Of a stretch of DNA of 64,000 nt, positions 10,741-32,722 are shown piece after piece (position 1 is the stretch's first letter; each line of letters begins with the position of its first letter). The stretch comes from Rhodospirillaceae bacterium. GTDB taxonomy: Bacteria; Pseudomonadota; Alphaproteobacteria; CACIAM-22H2. The notes beneath the pieces were generated by a model. The model was not told the origin of the DNA. It did no database searches and saw only the letters and a list, made by a program, of their open reading frames with translations. The stretch covers positions 52,546 to 116,545 of the forward strand of contig JALHMR010000007.1 in the NCBI GenBank assembly GCA_022843945.1. The letters are read 5' to 3'. Made by a program: the position numbers and the translations under genes.

Positions 10741-11607
10741 CTAGCGGAACACGACGATGATCACCACGCCCGCGGCGAGGATCAGCGAGGCGGCGAGGCG
10801 CCGTCCCATCGAGCCTTCGAGGAGCCACATCCCGCCGATGAAGACGGAAACGGGAATCGCTATTTGCCGCACGGCGTTCACCGCCGCGACGTTGCCGCCC
10901 AGGCTGTAGGCCAGCAGAATCAGGTAATACGAAATATAGGCCAGCGTGCAGATCAGGGCGTAGCGCAGCTTGGCGAGATTCCAGGCGGCGACTGGAAAAA
11001 TCCGGCTGCGCCAATCGCTTCGCCCGTGCGCGAACATCAGGCCGAGCAGGGGCACGGTGGCGGCCTGCACCCAGACCAGCATGGCGGTCGGGTGAATGGT
11101 CTGCACCATGCGTGAATCGGCGATGGCGTAGAGCGCGGAGCCGATCAGGGCGACGACCGAGAACAGCAGCGCCACGGGATCGGAGAGCAGCCGCGCCCCG
11201 GGCTTGAACTGCAGCGCGAAGGCGCCGGCCAGCACCAGCCCGATGCCGGCGAGCAGCGCGAGCGAATAGCGCTCGCCGAAGAAAAAGAAGCCGATGGCGA
11301 CCAGCGCCAGCGGCGCCGAGCGGATGATCGGGTAGTAGGCCGAGAGATCGGCGCGCTTGAGCACCAGAACCACGGCATAGCCGTAGGCGAGCTGCCCCAC
11401 GCAGGACAGCAGCATCAGCGGCCACAGGGCGAAAGCGGCGAGGAAATCGACGCCGAGCACGAGACCGTGAATGAGCGCGAGCACGGCGATGCCGCCGTTG
11501 ACCGCCATGAAGGCGCCGTCGGGGTCGGGATCGCGCTTGACCAGCGCGTACCACAGCGGATGAAGGACGGCCGAGGCGAGGACCGTGGCCGCGACCAGCG
11601 GTTCCAT
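10741..11607 (-). CDS. EamA/DMT-family membrane transporter
   Basis: A 288-residue inner-membrane protein with about ten hydrophobic helices and the two-repeat layout of drug/metabolite transporters; the second repeat begins near residue 150. It is the first gene of the minus-strand run ending in the threonine aldolase gene. DMT members often export amino acids or related metabolites; no substrate can be read from the sequence. Its stop lies 10 bases before the aminotransferase start. Confidence 0.8.
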   Translation of the reverse strand: MEPLVAATVLASAVLHPLWYALVKRDPDPDGAFMAVNGGIAVLALIHGLVLGVDFLAAFALWPLMLLSCVGQLAYGYAVVLVLKRADLSAYYPIIRSAPLALVAIGFFFFGERYSLALLAGIGLVLAGAFALQFKPGARLLSDPVALLFSVVALIGSALYAIADSRMVQTIHPTAMLVWVQAATVPLLGLMFAHGRSDWRSRIFPVAAWNLAKLRYALICTLAYISYYLILLAYSLGGNVAAVNAVRQIAIPVSVFIGGMWLLEGSMGRRLAASLILAAGVVIIVVFR

Positions 11608-11684
11608 GGACCGAGGGATACCACCCGGGGGGCCGCGGCCGATAGGCCGACGAAACTAGGGCTTTGGCTTAGAAGGACTTATCT

Positions 11685-12584
11685 CTAGGAGCGGCGGGCG
11701 AGCTCGTAGAGGGCGATCGCCGCGGCGTTGGAGACGTTCAGGCTCTCGACGCCCTTGGCCAGCGGGATGCGCACCATGAGGTCGCAATGCTCGCGGGTCA
11801 GCCGGCGCAGGCCTTCGCCTTCCGCGCCCAGCACCAGGGCCACGCGGCCCGAGAGGTCCGCCTCGTTGAGCAGGGTCGTGGCGTCGCCGTCGAGGCCGAC
11901 GCACCAGAACCCGGCCTGCTTCAGGCGGCCCAGCGCCCGGGCGAGGTTGACCACGCGCACCAGCGCCACGCGCTCGAGGGCGCCGGAGGCCGATTTGGCC
12001 AGCACGCCCCCGTCGCCGGGCGAGTTGCGCTCCGGCAGCACGACCGCGGCCGCCCCGAAGCCGGCGGCGGAGCGGATGACGGCCCCCACATTATGCGGGT
12101 CGGTGACCTGGTCGAGGACAACAACCCGAGCATTATCAAGGCCTTCGGTGGCCCGGCAGATGTCTTCGATGTCGGTGTCGTCCAGGCCCTGGACCTGGGC
12201 GGCGACGCCCTGGTGGACGGCGCCGCGGGGTAGGGAGCGGTCGATGATCTCCCGGGTGACGATCTCGGGGGCCGGCAGCCCGCCCGGATGGCTCTGGCCG
12301 AGGACCTCGAGCCGGGCGCCCAGCGTGGCCTCGGCATCGGCCGTCATCAGGACCCGGAGGGCCCGGCGGCGGGGGTTGGCCAGGGCGGCCAGCACCGGAT
12401 GGATGCCGTAAAGCCACAGGCGCTTGCCGGTCACGGGCGGCGGCCCGCCGGCCGGCTTGGCCGGACGGCCCTGGCCATTGCCGGTCGACCGGCCATGGCC
12501 GTTCCCATTGGAACGGCCGCCGTTGCCGTTCCGGCCTTGGCCGGAGGTCTCGCCGGAGCGAGCGTGGCGGTGCTTGCCTTTCAT
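11685..12584 (-). CDS. rlmB: 23S rRNA (Gm2251) 2'-O-methyltransferase RlmB (SPOUT family)
   Basis: SpoU/TrmH-type methyltransferase using S-adenosylmethionine, expected to 2'-O-methylate a guanosine in the 23S rRNA peptidyl-transferase region. Conserved SPOUT motifs appear as LDQVTDPHNVGAVIRSA, LVLGAEGEGL and IPLAKGVESLNVSNAAAI; the last forms the trefoil knot. Before the substrate-binding domain there is an unusual tail of about 45 residues rich in Gly, Asn, Arg and Ser (positions 1-48). It is divergent from the tRNA-Tyr/tuf unit, the usual alphaproteobacterial arrangement. Confidence 0.92.
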   Translation of the reverse strand: MKGKHRHARSGETSGQGRNGNGGRSNGNGHGRSTGNGQGRPAKPAGGPPPVTGKRLWLYGIHPVLAALANPRRRALRVLMTADAEATLGARLEVLGQSHPGGLPAPEIVTREIIDRSLPRGAVHQGVAAQVQGLDDTDIEDICRATEGLDNARVVVLDQVTDPHNVGAVIRSAAGFGAAAVVLPERNSPGDGGVLAKSASGALERVALVRVVNLARALGRLKQAGFWCVGLDGDATTLLNEADLSGRVALVLGAEGEGLRRLTREHCDLMVRIPLAKGVESLNVSNAAAIALYELARRS

Positions 12585-12695
12585 AGCGGTGCGATTTAAT
12601 ATTCGGAACTACAAGGGATTGCAAGTCACCCCACCGGCTGCGCCTAGCGAAGGGCGGACGGCGGGGCTGGCTCGTTTTGTTTTGAGGGTTTCTCG

Positions 12696-12723
12696 TTGAC
12701 TTCTCTCGCTGAATCCTCATATT
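12696..12723 (+). promoter_or_regulatory. sigma70-type promoter upstream of tRNA-Tyr/tuf
   Basis: TTGACT, 16-bp spacer, CATATT, ending 35 bases before the mature tRNA-Tyr. It is placed to drive tRNA-Tyr, tRNA-Gly, tuf and probably tRNA-Trp and secE-nusG. Assigned from match to consensus only. Confidence 0.6.
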
Positions 12724-12758
12724 TCGCGGCTCCGCGACGTGGGCTGGCAAGCCGGTGC

Positions 12759-12845
<87 letters not shown>

Positions 12846-12944
12846 CCCTTCGCCAGTGGGCGGAGCCGGGGCAAGCAACTGGCACATCGCGCGCGGATCG
12901 GCTGAAAGGAGCAGCGTCGAGCGGAGAGGCCGCGGGCCGACAAG

Positions 12945-13018
<74 letters not shown>

Positions 13019-13122
13019 CTCCGCCGGCTCCGGCGGCCGTAAGACGCGCCAAGGGCAGAGAGCAAGAGACGCTAGAGAGTCAGTGACAGGGCAACGCAAG
13101 AGCACATCAGGAAGCAGAGACA

Positions 13123-14313
<1,191 letters not shown>

Positions 14314-14320
14314 TGACCTT

Positions 14321-14396
14321 AGGAGCGTAGCTCAATTGGTAGAGCACCGGTCTCCAAAACCGGGGGTTGTGGGTTCGAGTCCCTCCGCTCCTGCCA
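14321..14396 (+). tRNA. tRNA-Trp (anticodon CCA)
   Basis: Acceptor AGGAGCG pairs with CGCTCCT, discriminator G, encoded CCA. The anticodon CCA is at 14354-14356 in loop CTCCAAA, and the T loop is TTCGAGT. It starts 8 bases after the tuf stop and precedes secE, a standard arrangement. Confidence 0.97.
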
Positions 14397-14482
14397 GGCC
14401 ACTCCGGCCAGGATGGGGCCGGACCTGACCGGAAACGGATCAGGGAAGCGGTCCAGGCAATAGAGAAGAAGACGATAGGCAA

Positions 14483-14698
14483 ATGAACGGTACGACGAGC
14501 GCGAAGAAGACAAACATCGGCGACTTCATCCGTGAAGTGCGTCAGGAGGCCGCCAAGGTCACCTGGCCGTCGCGCAAGGAGACGCTGATCACGACCGCCA
14601 TGGTCTTCGCCATGTCGATCCTGGCGGCGCTGTTCTTCTTCTTCGTCGATCAGATCCTGTCCTTCGGGGTCCGGATCATTCTCGGACTGGGGGCTTGA
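14483..14698 (+). CDS. secE: preprotein translocase subunit SecE
   Basis: Small (71-residue) inner-membrane subunit of the SecYEG channel. It has the conserved amphipathic stretch FIREVRQEAAKVTWPSRKE followed by one transmembrane helix (about residues 36-60), the short single-span form usual outside enterobacteria. It ends one base before the nusG start, so the pair is coupled. Its partner SecY is encoded at 40655. Confidence 0.95.
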   Translation: MNGTTSAKKTNIGDFIREVRQEAAKVTWPSRKETLITTAMVFAMSILAALFFFFVDQILSFGVRIILGLGA

Positions 14699-14699
14699 G

Positions 14700-15233
14700 A
14701 TGACGGCGCGCTGGTACGTCCTGCACGTCTACTCGGGCTTCGAGAAGAAGGTCGCGGGCTCGATCAAGGAGCAGGCCGAGCAGAAGGGCATGGGTCCGCT
14801 GTTCGAGCAGGTTCTGGTGCCGATGGACAACGTGGTCGAGACACGCAAGGGCAACAAGAAGGTCAACGCCGAGCGCAAGTTCTTCCCCGGCTACGTGCTG
14901 GCGAAGATGGAGATGACCGACGAGTCCTGGCACCTGGTCAAGAATACGCCGAAGGTCACCGGCTTCCTCGGCGGCCGTGGCCGCCCGTCGCCGATCACCG
15001 AAGGCGAGGCCGAGCGGCTGCTGAAGCAGATCAAGGAAGGCATCGAGAAGCCCAAGCCCTCGATCACCTACGAGATCGGCGAGCAGGTCCGGGTCATCGA
15101 CGGGCCGTTCACCTCGTTCAACGGCATGGTGGAAGAGGTCGACGAGGAAAAGACGCGGCTCAAGGTTTCGGTCTCGATCTTCGGCCGGCCGACGCCGGTG
15201 GAGCTGGAGTACGGGCAGGTCGAGAAGGTCTGA
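14700..15233 (+). CDS. nusG: transcription elongation/antitermination factor NusG
   Basis: A 177-residue RNA-polymerase-binding factor that reduces pausing and links transcription to Rho or the ribosome. The N-terminal NGN domain (WYVLHVYSGFEKKV onward, residues 1-115) and the C-terminal KOW motif (VRVIDGPFTSFNGMVEEV, about 126-143) are both intact. The start follows secE by one base. Confidence 0.96.
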   Translation: MTARWYVLHVYSGFEKKVAGSIKEQAEQKGMGPLFEQVLVPMDNVVETRKGNKKVNAERKFFPGYVLAKMEMTDESWHLVKNTPKVTGFLGGRGRPSPITEGEAERLLKQIKEGIEKPKPSITYEIGEQVRVIDGPFTSFNGMVEEVDEEKTRLKVSVSIFGRPTPVELEYGQVEKV

Positions 15234-15362
15234 GAGATTTTCCTCCGCGGGCGCCGGTGCGGCTCGCGGACGGCAGCTAACCTCGCACCAGGCGTTTAAC
15301 CGGCGTAGGCCGCTCCTCTTCCCGAGGGGCAGGACCCGGCCGGGAGCCGAAAGGAAAGACAG

Positions 15363-15791
15363 ATGGCAAAGAAAGTCGTTGGTTTCATCAAATTGCAGGT
15401 CCCGGCGGGCCAGGCGAATCCGTCGCCGCCCATCGGCCCCGCGCTCGGTCAGCGTGGCCTCAACATCATGGAGTTCTGCAAGCAGTTCAATGCCCAGACC
15501 CAGAAGCTCGAGGCCGGCATGCCGATTCCGGTGACGATCACCGCCTATGGCGATCGCACCTTCACCTTCATCATGCGCACGCCGCCGGCGAGCTACTACC
15601 TCAAGAAGGCCGCCAAGCTCGAGAGCGGCTCCAAGACCCCGGGCCGCGAGCCGGCCGGCAAGGTGACCAAGGCGCAGATCCGCGAGATCGCCGAGAAGAA
15701 GATGGTCGATCTCAACGCCAACGATATCGATGCCGCGATGCTGATGATCGCCGGCTCGGCCCGCTCGATGGGCCTGGAAGTGGTGGAGTAA
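15363..15791 (+). CDS. rplK: 50S ribosomal protein L11
   Basis: A 142-residue protein that binds the GTPase-associated region of 23S rRNA with L10-L12. The proline-rich N-terminal [19 protein letters not shown] segment, where thiostrepton acts, and the RNA-binding C-terminal domain are intact. The 129-base gap before it holds GC-rich inverted repeats but no gene. rplA follows 5 bases after the stop, forming the L11 operon. Confidence 0.97.
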   Translation: MAKKVVGFIKLQVPAGQANPSPPIGPALGQRGLNIMEFCKQFNAQTQKLEAGMPIPVTITAYGDRTFTFIMRTPPASYYLKKAAKLESGSKTPGREPAGKVTKAQIREIAEKKMVDLNANDIDAAMLMIAGSARSMGLEVVE

Positions 15792-15796
15792 GCGCC

Positions 15797-16513
15797 ATGG
15801 CCAAGATCGGAAAGCGCATCACCAAGGCCTATGACGGTATCGACCGGCTGAAGACCTATTCGGTCTCCGAGGCGGTCAAGATGGTCAAGGGGCGGTCGAC
15901 CGCCAAGTTCAACGAGACGATCGAGATCGCCATGAATCTCGGCGTCGATCCGCGCCACGCCGATCAGGCGGTGCGCGGCATGGTCAGCCTGCCGGCTGGG
16001 ACCGGCAAGGCCGTCCGCGTCGCCGTGTTCGCCAAGGGTGCGAAGGCGGCCGAGGCGCAGGCGGCGGGCGCCGATCTCGTCGGCGCCGAGGACCTCGCCG
16101 AGAAGGTCAACGCCGGTGAGATCAATTTCGACCGCGTCATCGCGGCGCCCGACATGATGGGCGTGGTGGGGCGTCTCGGTAAGGTGCTGGGCCCGCGCGG
16201 CCTGATGCCGAACCCGAAGCTCGGCACCGTGACCCCGAACGTCGCCCAGGCGGTCAAGGACGCCAAGAGCGGCCAGGTCGAGTTCCGCGCCGACAAGACC
16301 GGCAACGTCAACGCCGGCATCGGCAAGGCCAAGTTCAGCGAGGACCAGCTGGTGGCGAACGTCACCGCGTTCCTCGAGGCGATCAACAAGGCGCGTCCGT
16401 CGGGCGTGAAGGGCACGTACATCAAGAAGGCGACCTTGAGCTCCACCATGGGGCCGGGCGTCAAGATTGATGTGGCGGCGCTCACCGCTCCCGCCGCGGC
16501 CGCCGCGGAGTAA
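15797..16513 (+). CDS. rplA: 50S ribosomal protein L1
   Basis: A 238-residue protein of the mobile L1 stalk, contacting E-site tRNA. In many bacteria it also represses its own operon by binding the mRNA leader. It contains the conserved [15 protein letters not shown] stretch (here [15 protein letters not shown]) and the [10 protein letters not shown] motif. The tail is alanine-rich and normal in length. Confidence 0.97.
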   Translation: MAKIGKRITKAYDGIDRLKTYSVSEAVKMVKGRSTAKFNETIEIAMNLGVDPRHADQAVRGMVSLPAGTGKAVRVAVFAKGAKAAEAQAAGADLVGAEDLAEKVNAGEINFDRVIAAPDMMGVVGRLGKVLGPRGLMPNPKLGTVTPNVAQAVKDAKSGQVEFRADKTGNVNAGIGKAKFSEDQLVANVTAFLEAINKARPSGVKGTYIKKATLSSTMGPGVKIDVAALTAPAAAAAE

Positions 16514-16884
16514 GGAATTCCGCCGCTTCGGCTTCGGCCGGGCGGCGGTGGCAAGGCCGGCGAGGGAGCAATCCCTTACCGGTCGCAAAAGAGGGGTCCA
16601 GGGTCCGGCAACGGTTCTTGGGCTCCCCTGTCCGAGACTGCAGGTGTCGTCACTCCCGCAAGGGAAGGGCGGCTTAAACCCTCGCCAGAGGCCGCCTGCA
16701 TAGACAGAGGTCGACACGACGGTCGGAGCGAAGGCTCCGTCGCCGTCGTGAACTTCTGGGACAGGTCGAGTGGCGCTCGTCTGTCCCGTGGATTCGGGCC
16801 GGTCGGGTGCCGTAAGCAACCGGGACCGCCGGTTTCCGTGCCATCCGGCGCGGGACAAGCGAGCCCAACACTGGAGACGAACCC
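16514..16884 (+). promoter_or_regulatory. rplJ leader region with paired hairpins (no gene)
   Basis: A 371-base gap with no credible coding frame. Two strong hairpins lie near the rplJ start: 16715-16750 (CACGACGG/CCGTCGTG with an inner GGAGC-GAAG-GCTCC) and 16758-16787 (GGGACAG/CTGTCCC with an inner CGAG/CTCG). The position matches the L10 autoregulatory leader known in other bacteria, where the L10(L12) complex binds. Function here is inferred. Confidence 0.6.
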
Positions 16885-17409
16885 GTGGACCGATCGCAAA
16901 AAGCAGAGCTGATCACCACGCTGAACACGACTCTCAAGTCGGCCGAGCTCGTCGTCGTGACGCAGCAGGCCGGTCTGACGGTCGCCGAGATCACCGACCT
17001 TCGTCGGCAGATGCGGGCAGCGGGTGCAGGCTTCAAGGTTGCGAAGAACCGGCTCACGCGGCGCGCCCTGGAAGGCACTCGCTTCCAGGGAATCTCGGAC
17101 CTGTTCAAGGGTCCCACCGCTCTTGCTTACAGCAAGGACCCCGTGGCTGCGGCCAAGGTGGCGGTTGGATACGCGAACAAGAACGAGAAGCTCAAGATCG
17201 TCGGTGGCAGCCTCGGCGAGCGCAAGCTCGACGTGGCCGCAGTCAAGGCTCTGGCAACCCTGCCCTCTCTCGATGAGATCCGGGCACGTTTCCTTGGCCT
17301 GTTGACCACGCCGGCGACCCGTCTCGCCACGGTCATCCGTGCCCCGGCCGCGCAGATCGCGCGTGTCGTCGGCGCGCATGCCCGCAAGCAGGAAGGCAGC
17401 GCCGCCTGA
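16885..17409 (+). CDS. rplJ: 50S ribosomal protein L10
   Basis: A 174-residue stalk base protein whose C-terminal helix carries L7/L12 dimers. The N-terminal rRNA-binding domain contains the typical FKVAKNRLTRRAL segment. The start is GTG at 16885, preceded by GGAGA at a proper distance. rplL follows after 62 bases. The long structured leader upstream suggests feedback control by L10(L12). Confidence 0.96.
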   Translation: MDRSQKAELITTLNTTLKSAELVVVTQQAGLTVAEITDLRRQMRAAGAGFKVAKNRLTRRALEGTRFQGISDLFKGPTALAYSKDPVAAAKVAVGYANKNEKLKIVGGSLGERKLDVAAVKALATLPSLDEIRARFLGLLTTPATRLATVIRAPAAQIARVVGAHARKQEGSAA

Positions 17410-17471
17410 AGGCGGTTCGTCGCAATCGATCCCGAAGTTAAGACCTTATTTTTGCCACAGGAGAATGATAA

Positions 17472-17852
17472 ATGGCCGATCTCGCCAAACTGGTAAACGA
17501 TCTGTCGAGCCTGACCGTCCTTGAGGCGGCTGAGCTCACCAAGCTGCTTGAAGAGAAGTGGGGCGTGTCTGCCGCGGCTCCGGTCGCGGTTGCCGCCGCT
17601 GTCGGCGCCCCGGCCGCGGGCGCCGCGGCCGCTGAGGCGCAGACCGAGTTCACGGTTATCCTCACGGCTGCCGGCGACAAGAAGATCAACGTCATCAAGG
17701 AAGTCCGCGCCATCACCGGCCTTGGCCTCAAGGAAGCCAAGGACCTGGTCGAAGGCGCGCCGAAGCCGGTCAAGGAAGGCGTCAACAAGGACGACGCTGC
17801 GAAGTTCAAGAAGCAGCTCGAAGAGGCTGGCGCGACCGTCGAGGTCAAGTAA
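17472..17852 (+). CDS. rplL: 50S ribosomal protein L7/L12
   Basis: The multicopy stalk protein that recruits translation GTPases. At 126 residues it has the N-terminal dimerisation domain, an Ala/Pro/Gly-rich hinge (about 35-52) and the conserved C-terminal domain with [21 protein letters not shown]. It is followed by a 156-base gap with a hairpin before rpoB. Confidence 0.97.
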   Translation: MADLAKLVNDLSSLTVLEAAELTKLLEEKWGVSAAAPVAVAAAVGAPAAGAAAAEAQTEFTVILTAAGDKKINVIKEVRAITGLGLKEAKDLVEGAPKPVKEGVNKDDAAKFKKQLEEAGATVEVK

Positions 17853-17874
17853 GCCGGGCATCGCTCGACCGGCG

Positions 17875-17904
17875 GCCGGAGCGTGGGTTTACCCAGGCTC
17901 CGGC
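17875..17904 (+). promoter_or_regulatory. stem-loop between rplL and rpoB
   Basis: GCCGGAGC pairs with GCTCCGGC, then after one G:G mismatch TGGG pairs with CCCA around a TTTA loop. No T-run follows, so it is not a standard terminator. In Escherichia coli the same interval holds an attenuator and an RNase III site; an analogous role is inferred. Confidence 0.55.
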
Positions 17905-18008
17905 TGGCGGCTTCCGGTAGGGCGAGACGATTGTTCGAAAGCCGCGATGCGATACGGGTACCCGAGAAGCGGTTGCCCGGTCTGTGACGCTTAGGTTGTG
18001 AGGAAGTG

Positions 18009-26454
<8,446 letters not shown>

Positions 26455-26485
26455 CGGTTCGCCAAACCTCCTGAGACGGTTCAGG

Positions 26486-26517
26486 ACGGCCGCCCCGCAA
26501 GGGGCGGCCGTTTTGTT
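26486..26517 (+). terminator. Rho-independent terminator after rpoC
   Basis: A perfect 11-bp stem (ACGGCCGCCCC / GGGGCGGCCGT) closed by a GCAA loop and followed by TTTTGTT. It closes the rplKAJL-rpoBC unit before the rpsL promoter. Confidence 0.93.
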
Positions 26518-26592
26518 AACTATTTGATTAGTAACAGAAAAATGGCAGGCGCGCCGATCCGGGCTTAACGCCTTGCCAGGCCACTGTTTTTG

Positions 26593-26621
26593 TTGACGGC
26601 CCTACCCCCGATCCATATATT
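26593..26621 (+). promoter_or_regulatory. sigma70-type promoter for the str (rpsL) operon
   Basis: TTGACG, 17-bp spacer, TATATT. It lies about 225 bases upstream of rpsL and 76 bases after the rpoC terminator, which leaves a long 5' leader. Near-consensus elements with ideal spacing make this one of the clearest promoters in the window. Confidence 0.8.
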
Positions 26622-26722
26622 CCGCGCACCTTTCGGGGGCCGGTGGTCGGACTTGTATTCCGAGACGTGGCCCTGAGGTGAAACAGACAGCGTTGGCGCC
26701 GAACGAATCGGCGTGTGGGATT

Positions 26723-26776
26723 GCCCGCGGGACCCCGTCTTGCGATGGGGGCATCGCCCGTGCGGGCGTTTTGTTT
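26723..26776 (+). promoter_or_regulatory. candidate attenuator in the rpsL leader
   Basis: Two exclusive folds are possible. Terminator form: CGCCC (26755-26759) pairs with GGGCG (26764-26768) around GTGC, then TTTTGTTT. Alternative: GCCCGC (26723-26728) pairs with GCGGGC (26762-26767), enclosing a hairpin CCCCGTC-TTGC-GATGGGG (26733-26750). It sits between the promoter and rpsL. Regulation is inferred; there is no coding gene in 26455-26846. Confidence 0.5.
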
Positions 26777-26846
26777 GGGTGCGTGTCGCGGAAGCGGCGC
26801 GCGCCTGCGTAGGTCAGGGACGAGGAAGAGAGAGGAACGATCCGGC

Positions 26847-27218
26847 ATGCCGACGGTCAATCAGCTGATCCGCAATGGACGGCACGACAAGGTCGATCGC
26901 AACAAGGTTCCGGCCCTCAAGGGCAGCCCGCAGAAACGCGGCGTCTGCACGCGCGTCTACACGACGACGCCGAAGAAGCCGAACTCCGCGCTGCGCAAGG
27001 TCGCGCGCGTGCGCCTGACCAACGGCTACGAGGTCACCAGCTATATCCCCGGCGAAGGCCATAACCTGCAGGAACACTCGGTCGTCATGATCCGCGGTGG
27101 CCGCGTCAAGGACCTTCCCGGTGTCCGCTATCACATCATCCGCGGCAGCCTCGACACCCAGGGTGTCAAGGATCGCCGCCAGCGCCGTTCGAAGTACGGC
27201 GCCAAGCGTCCGAAGTAA
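26847..27218 (+). CDS. rpsL: 30S ribosomal protein S12
   Basis: A 123-residue decoding-centre protein. The [12 protein letters not shown] segment (streptomycin site, lysine about 43) and [13 protein letters not shown] tail are wild type, as is the [10 protein letters not shown] loop with the second streptomycin-site lysine. ATG 26847 is chosen because it gives the universal MPTVNQLIR start; the longer in-frame reading back to 26715 would run through the leader. First gene of the str operon. Confidence 0.97.
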   Translation: MPTVNQLIRNGRHDKVDRNKVPALKGSPQKRGVCTRVYTTTPKKPNSALRKVARVRLTNGYEVTSYIPGEGHNLQEHSVVMIRGGRVKDLPGVRYHIIRGSLDTQGVKDRRQRRSKYGAKRPK

Positions 27219-27701
<483 letters not shown>

Positions 27702-27721
27702 CGCCTTACCGGAATTCTGAC

Positions 27722-29797
<2,076 letters not shown>

Positions 29798-29826
29798 CGC
29801 GGCCCCAGGGAGAACGGAGAAGAACA

Positions 29827-31017
<1,191 letters not shown>

Positions 31018-31045
31018 CGGGTCCGCGCGACCAAGGAATACAGTT

Positions 31046-31363
31046 ATGGAACATCAAGGCATCCGCATCCGCCTCAAGGCGTTTGATCACCGCGTGCTGG
31101 ACCAGTCGACGAGCGAGATCGTCAACACGGCCAAGCGGACGGGCGCGCAGGTGCGCGGGCCGATCCCGCTGCCGACGGAGCTCGAGAAGTTCACGGTGAA
31201 CCGCAGCCCGCACGTCGACAAGAAGAGCCGCGAGCAGTTTGAAATTCGCACGCATCGCCGCCTGCTCGATATCGTCGATCCCACCCCGCAGACCGTGGAC
31301 GCGCTGATGAAGCTCGACCTCGCCGCGGGCGTGGACGTCGAGATCAAGCTCGGGCCGGCATAA
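31046..31363 (+). CDS. rpsJ: 30S ribosomal protein S10
   Basis: A 105-residue head protein (also NusE, a NusB/NusG partner in antitermination). The [11 protein letters not shown] start and RTHRRLLDI segment are conserved. It begins 28 bases after tuf, so there is no room for an E. coli-type S10 leader; the S10 operon is probably read from the str promoter. Confidence 0.97.
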   Translation: MEHQGIRIRLKAFDHRVLDQSTSEIVNTAKRTGAQVRGPIPLPTELEKFTVNRSPHVDKKSREQFEIRTHRRLLDIVDPTPQTVDALMKLDLAAGVDVEIKLGPA

Positions 31364-31384
31364 GGATTCGGATCGGAAATCGCC

Positions 31385-32098
31385 ATGCGTACCGGTGTCA
31401 TCGCACAGAAAGTCGGCATGACGCGCCTGTTCACGGAAGAGGGCGCCCACGTGCCCGTCACCGTGCTCAAGCTCGATCAGTGCCAGGTTGTGGCCGTCCG
31501 CACGGCCGAGAAGGATGGCTACAGCGCCGTCCAGCTCGGCATCGGCAAAGCCAAGGTGAAGAACGTCAGCAAGGCGCAGCGCGGCCATTTCGCCAAGGCG
31601 AAGGTCGAGCCCAAGCGCAAGCTCAATGAATTCCGGGTCGCCAAGGACGCGGTGCTCGAAGTCGGCGCCGAGATCACGGCCGCTCATTTCGTCGCCGGCC
31701 AGTTCGTCGACATCGCGGGAGTCACCCAGGGCAAGGGCTTCCAGGGCGTCATGAAGCGCTGGAACTTCGGCGGTCTCGAAGCCTCGCACGGCGTGTCGAT
31801 CAGCCACCGTAGCCATGGCTCGACCGGTCAGCGCCAGGATCCGGGCCGCACCTTCCAGAACAAGAAGATGGCCGGCCATATGGGCCAGACGCGCATCACC
31901 ACGCAGAACCTCAAGGTCGTCGGCACCGATATCGACAAGGGCCTGATCCTCATCGCGGGTGCCGTTCCCGGCTCGGCCGGCGGCTACGTGCGCGTCACCG
32001 ACGCGGTCAAGCGCAAGCGTCCGAAGGAGGCGCCGTATCCGGCCGCCCTCCGGGCGGCTGCCGCCCAGGCTCCCAAAGATGCTGGGGCCAAGGAATAA
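31385..32098 (+). CDS. rplC: 50S ribosomal protein L3
   Basis: A 237-residue protein reaching the peptidyl-transferase centre. The [11 protein letters not shown] loop holds the glutamine that PrmB methylates in other bacteria. The C-terminal tail is extended and rich in Lys and Ala (about residues 212-237). rplD starts 3 bases after the stop. Confidence 0.97.
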   Translation: MRTGVIAQKVGMTRLFTEEGAHVPVTVLKLDQCQVVAVRTAEKDGYSAVQLGIGKAKVKNVSKAQRGHFAKAKVEPKRKLNEFRVAKDAVLEVGAEITAAHFVAGQFVDIAGVTQGKGFQGVMKRWNFGGLEASHGVSISHRSHGSTGQRQDPGRTFQNKKMAGHMGQTRITTQNLKVVGTDIDKGLILIAGAVPGSAGGYVRVTDAVKRKRPKEAPYPAALRAAAAQAPKDAGAKE

Positions 32099-32101
32099 GC
32101 C

Positions 32102-32722
32102 ATGAAACTCTCGGTCAAGACCTTGGACAACAAGGACGCCGGCTCGATCGACGTCAGCGATGACGTGTTCGGCCAGCCGTCGCGCCCGGATATCCTGGCG
32201 CGCATGGTGCGCTGGCAGCTCGCCAAGCGCCGCGCCGGCACGCACGACACCAAGGAGATCGGCGAGATCTCCGGCGGCGGCAAGAAGCCGCGCCCGCAGA
32301 AGGGCTCCGGCCGCTCGCGCCAGGGCTCGACCCGCAGCCCGCAGTGGCGCGGCGGTGCGGTGATCTTCGGGCCGACGCCGCGCAGCCATGCGCACGACCT
32401 GCCCAAGAAGGTCCGCAAGCTCGCCCTCAAGGCGGCGCTGTCGGCCAAGCAGGCCGAGGGCAAGCTGATCGTCATCGACGGCACCAAGCTCGACAAGCCG
32501 AAGACGGCCGATCTCGCCAAGCGTTTCGCCACGCTTGGCCTGTCGTCGGTGCTGATCATCGACGGCGCGGCGGTCGACATCAATTTCGCCCGCGCGGCGC
32601 GCAACCTGCCGGGCGTGGACGTGCTGCCCCAGCAGGGCGCCAACGTCTACGACATCCTGCGCCGCGACACCCTCGTCCTGACCAAGGACGCGGTCCAGCA
32701 TCTGGAGGCGCGCCTGAAATGA
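32102..32722 (+). CDS. rplD: 50S ribosomal protein L4
   Basis: A 206-residue exit-tunnel protein. The long basic loop ([20 protein letters not shown], about 60-80) that lines the tunnel is complete. In E. coli L4 represses the S10 operon, but the required leader is missing here. The stop overlaps the rplW start (ATGA). Confidence 0.97.
   Translation: MKLSVKTLDNKDAGSIDVSDDVFGQPSRPDILARMVRWQLAKRRAGTHDTKEIGEISGGGKKPRPQKGSGRSRQGSTRSPQWRGGAVIFGPTPRSHAHDLPKKVRKLALKAALSAKQAEGKLIVIDGTKLDKPKTADLAKRFATLGLSSVLIIDGAAVDINFARAARNLPGVDVLPQQGANVYDILRRDTLVLTKDAVQHLEARLK

Noticed and set aside
31018..31045. An S10-type leader regulated by L4 before rpsJ.
   Set aside because: The tuf-rpsJ gap is 28 bases, too short for such a leader.
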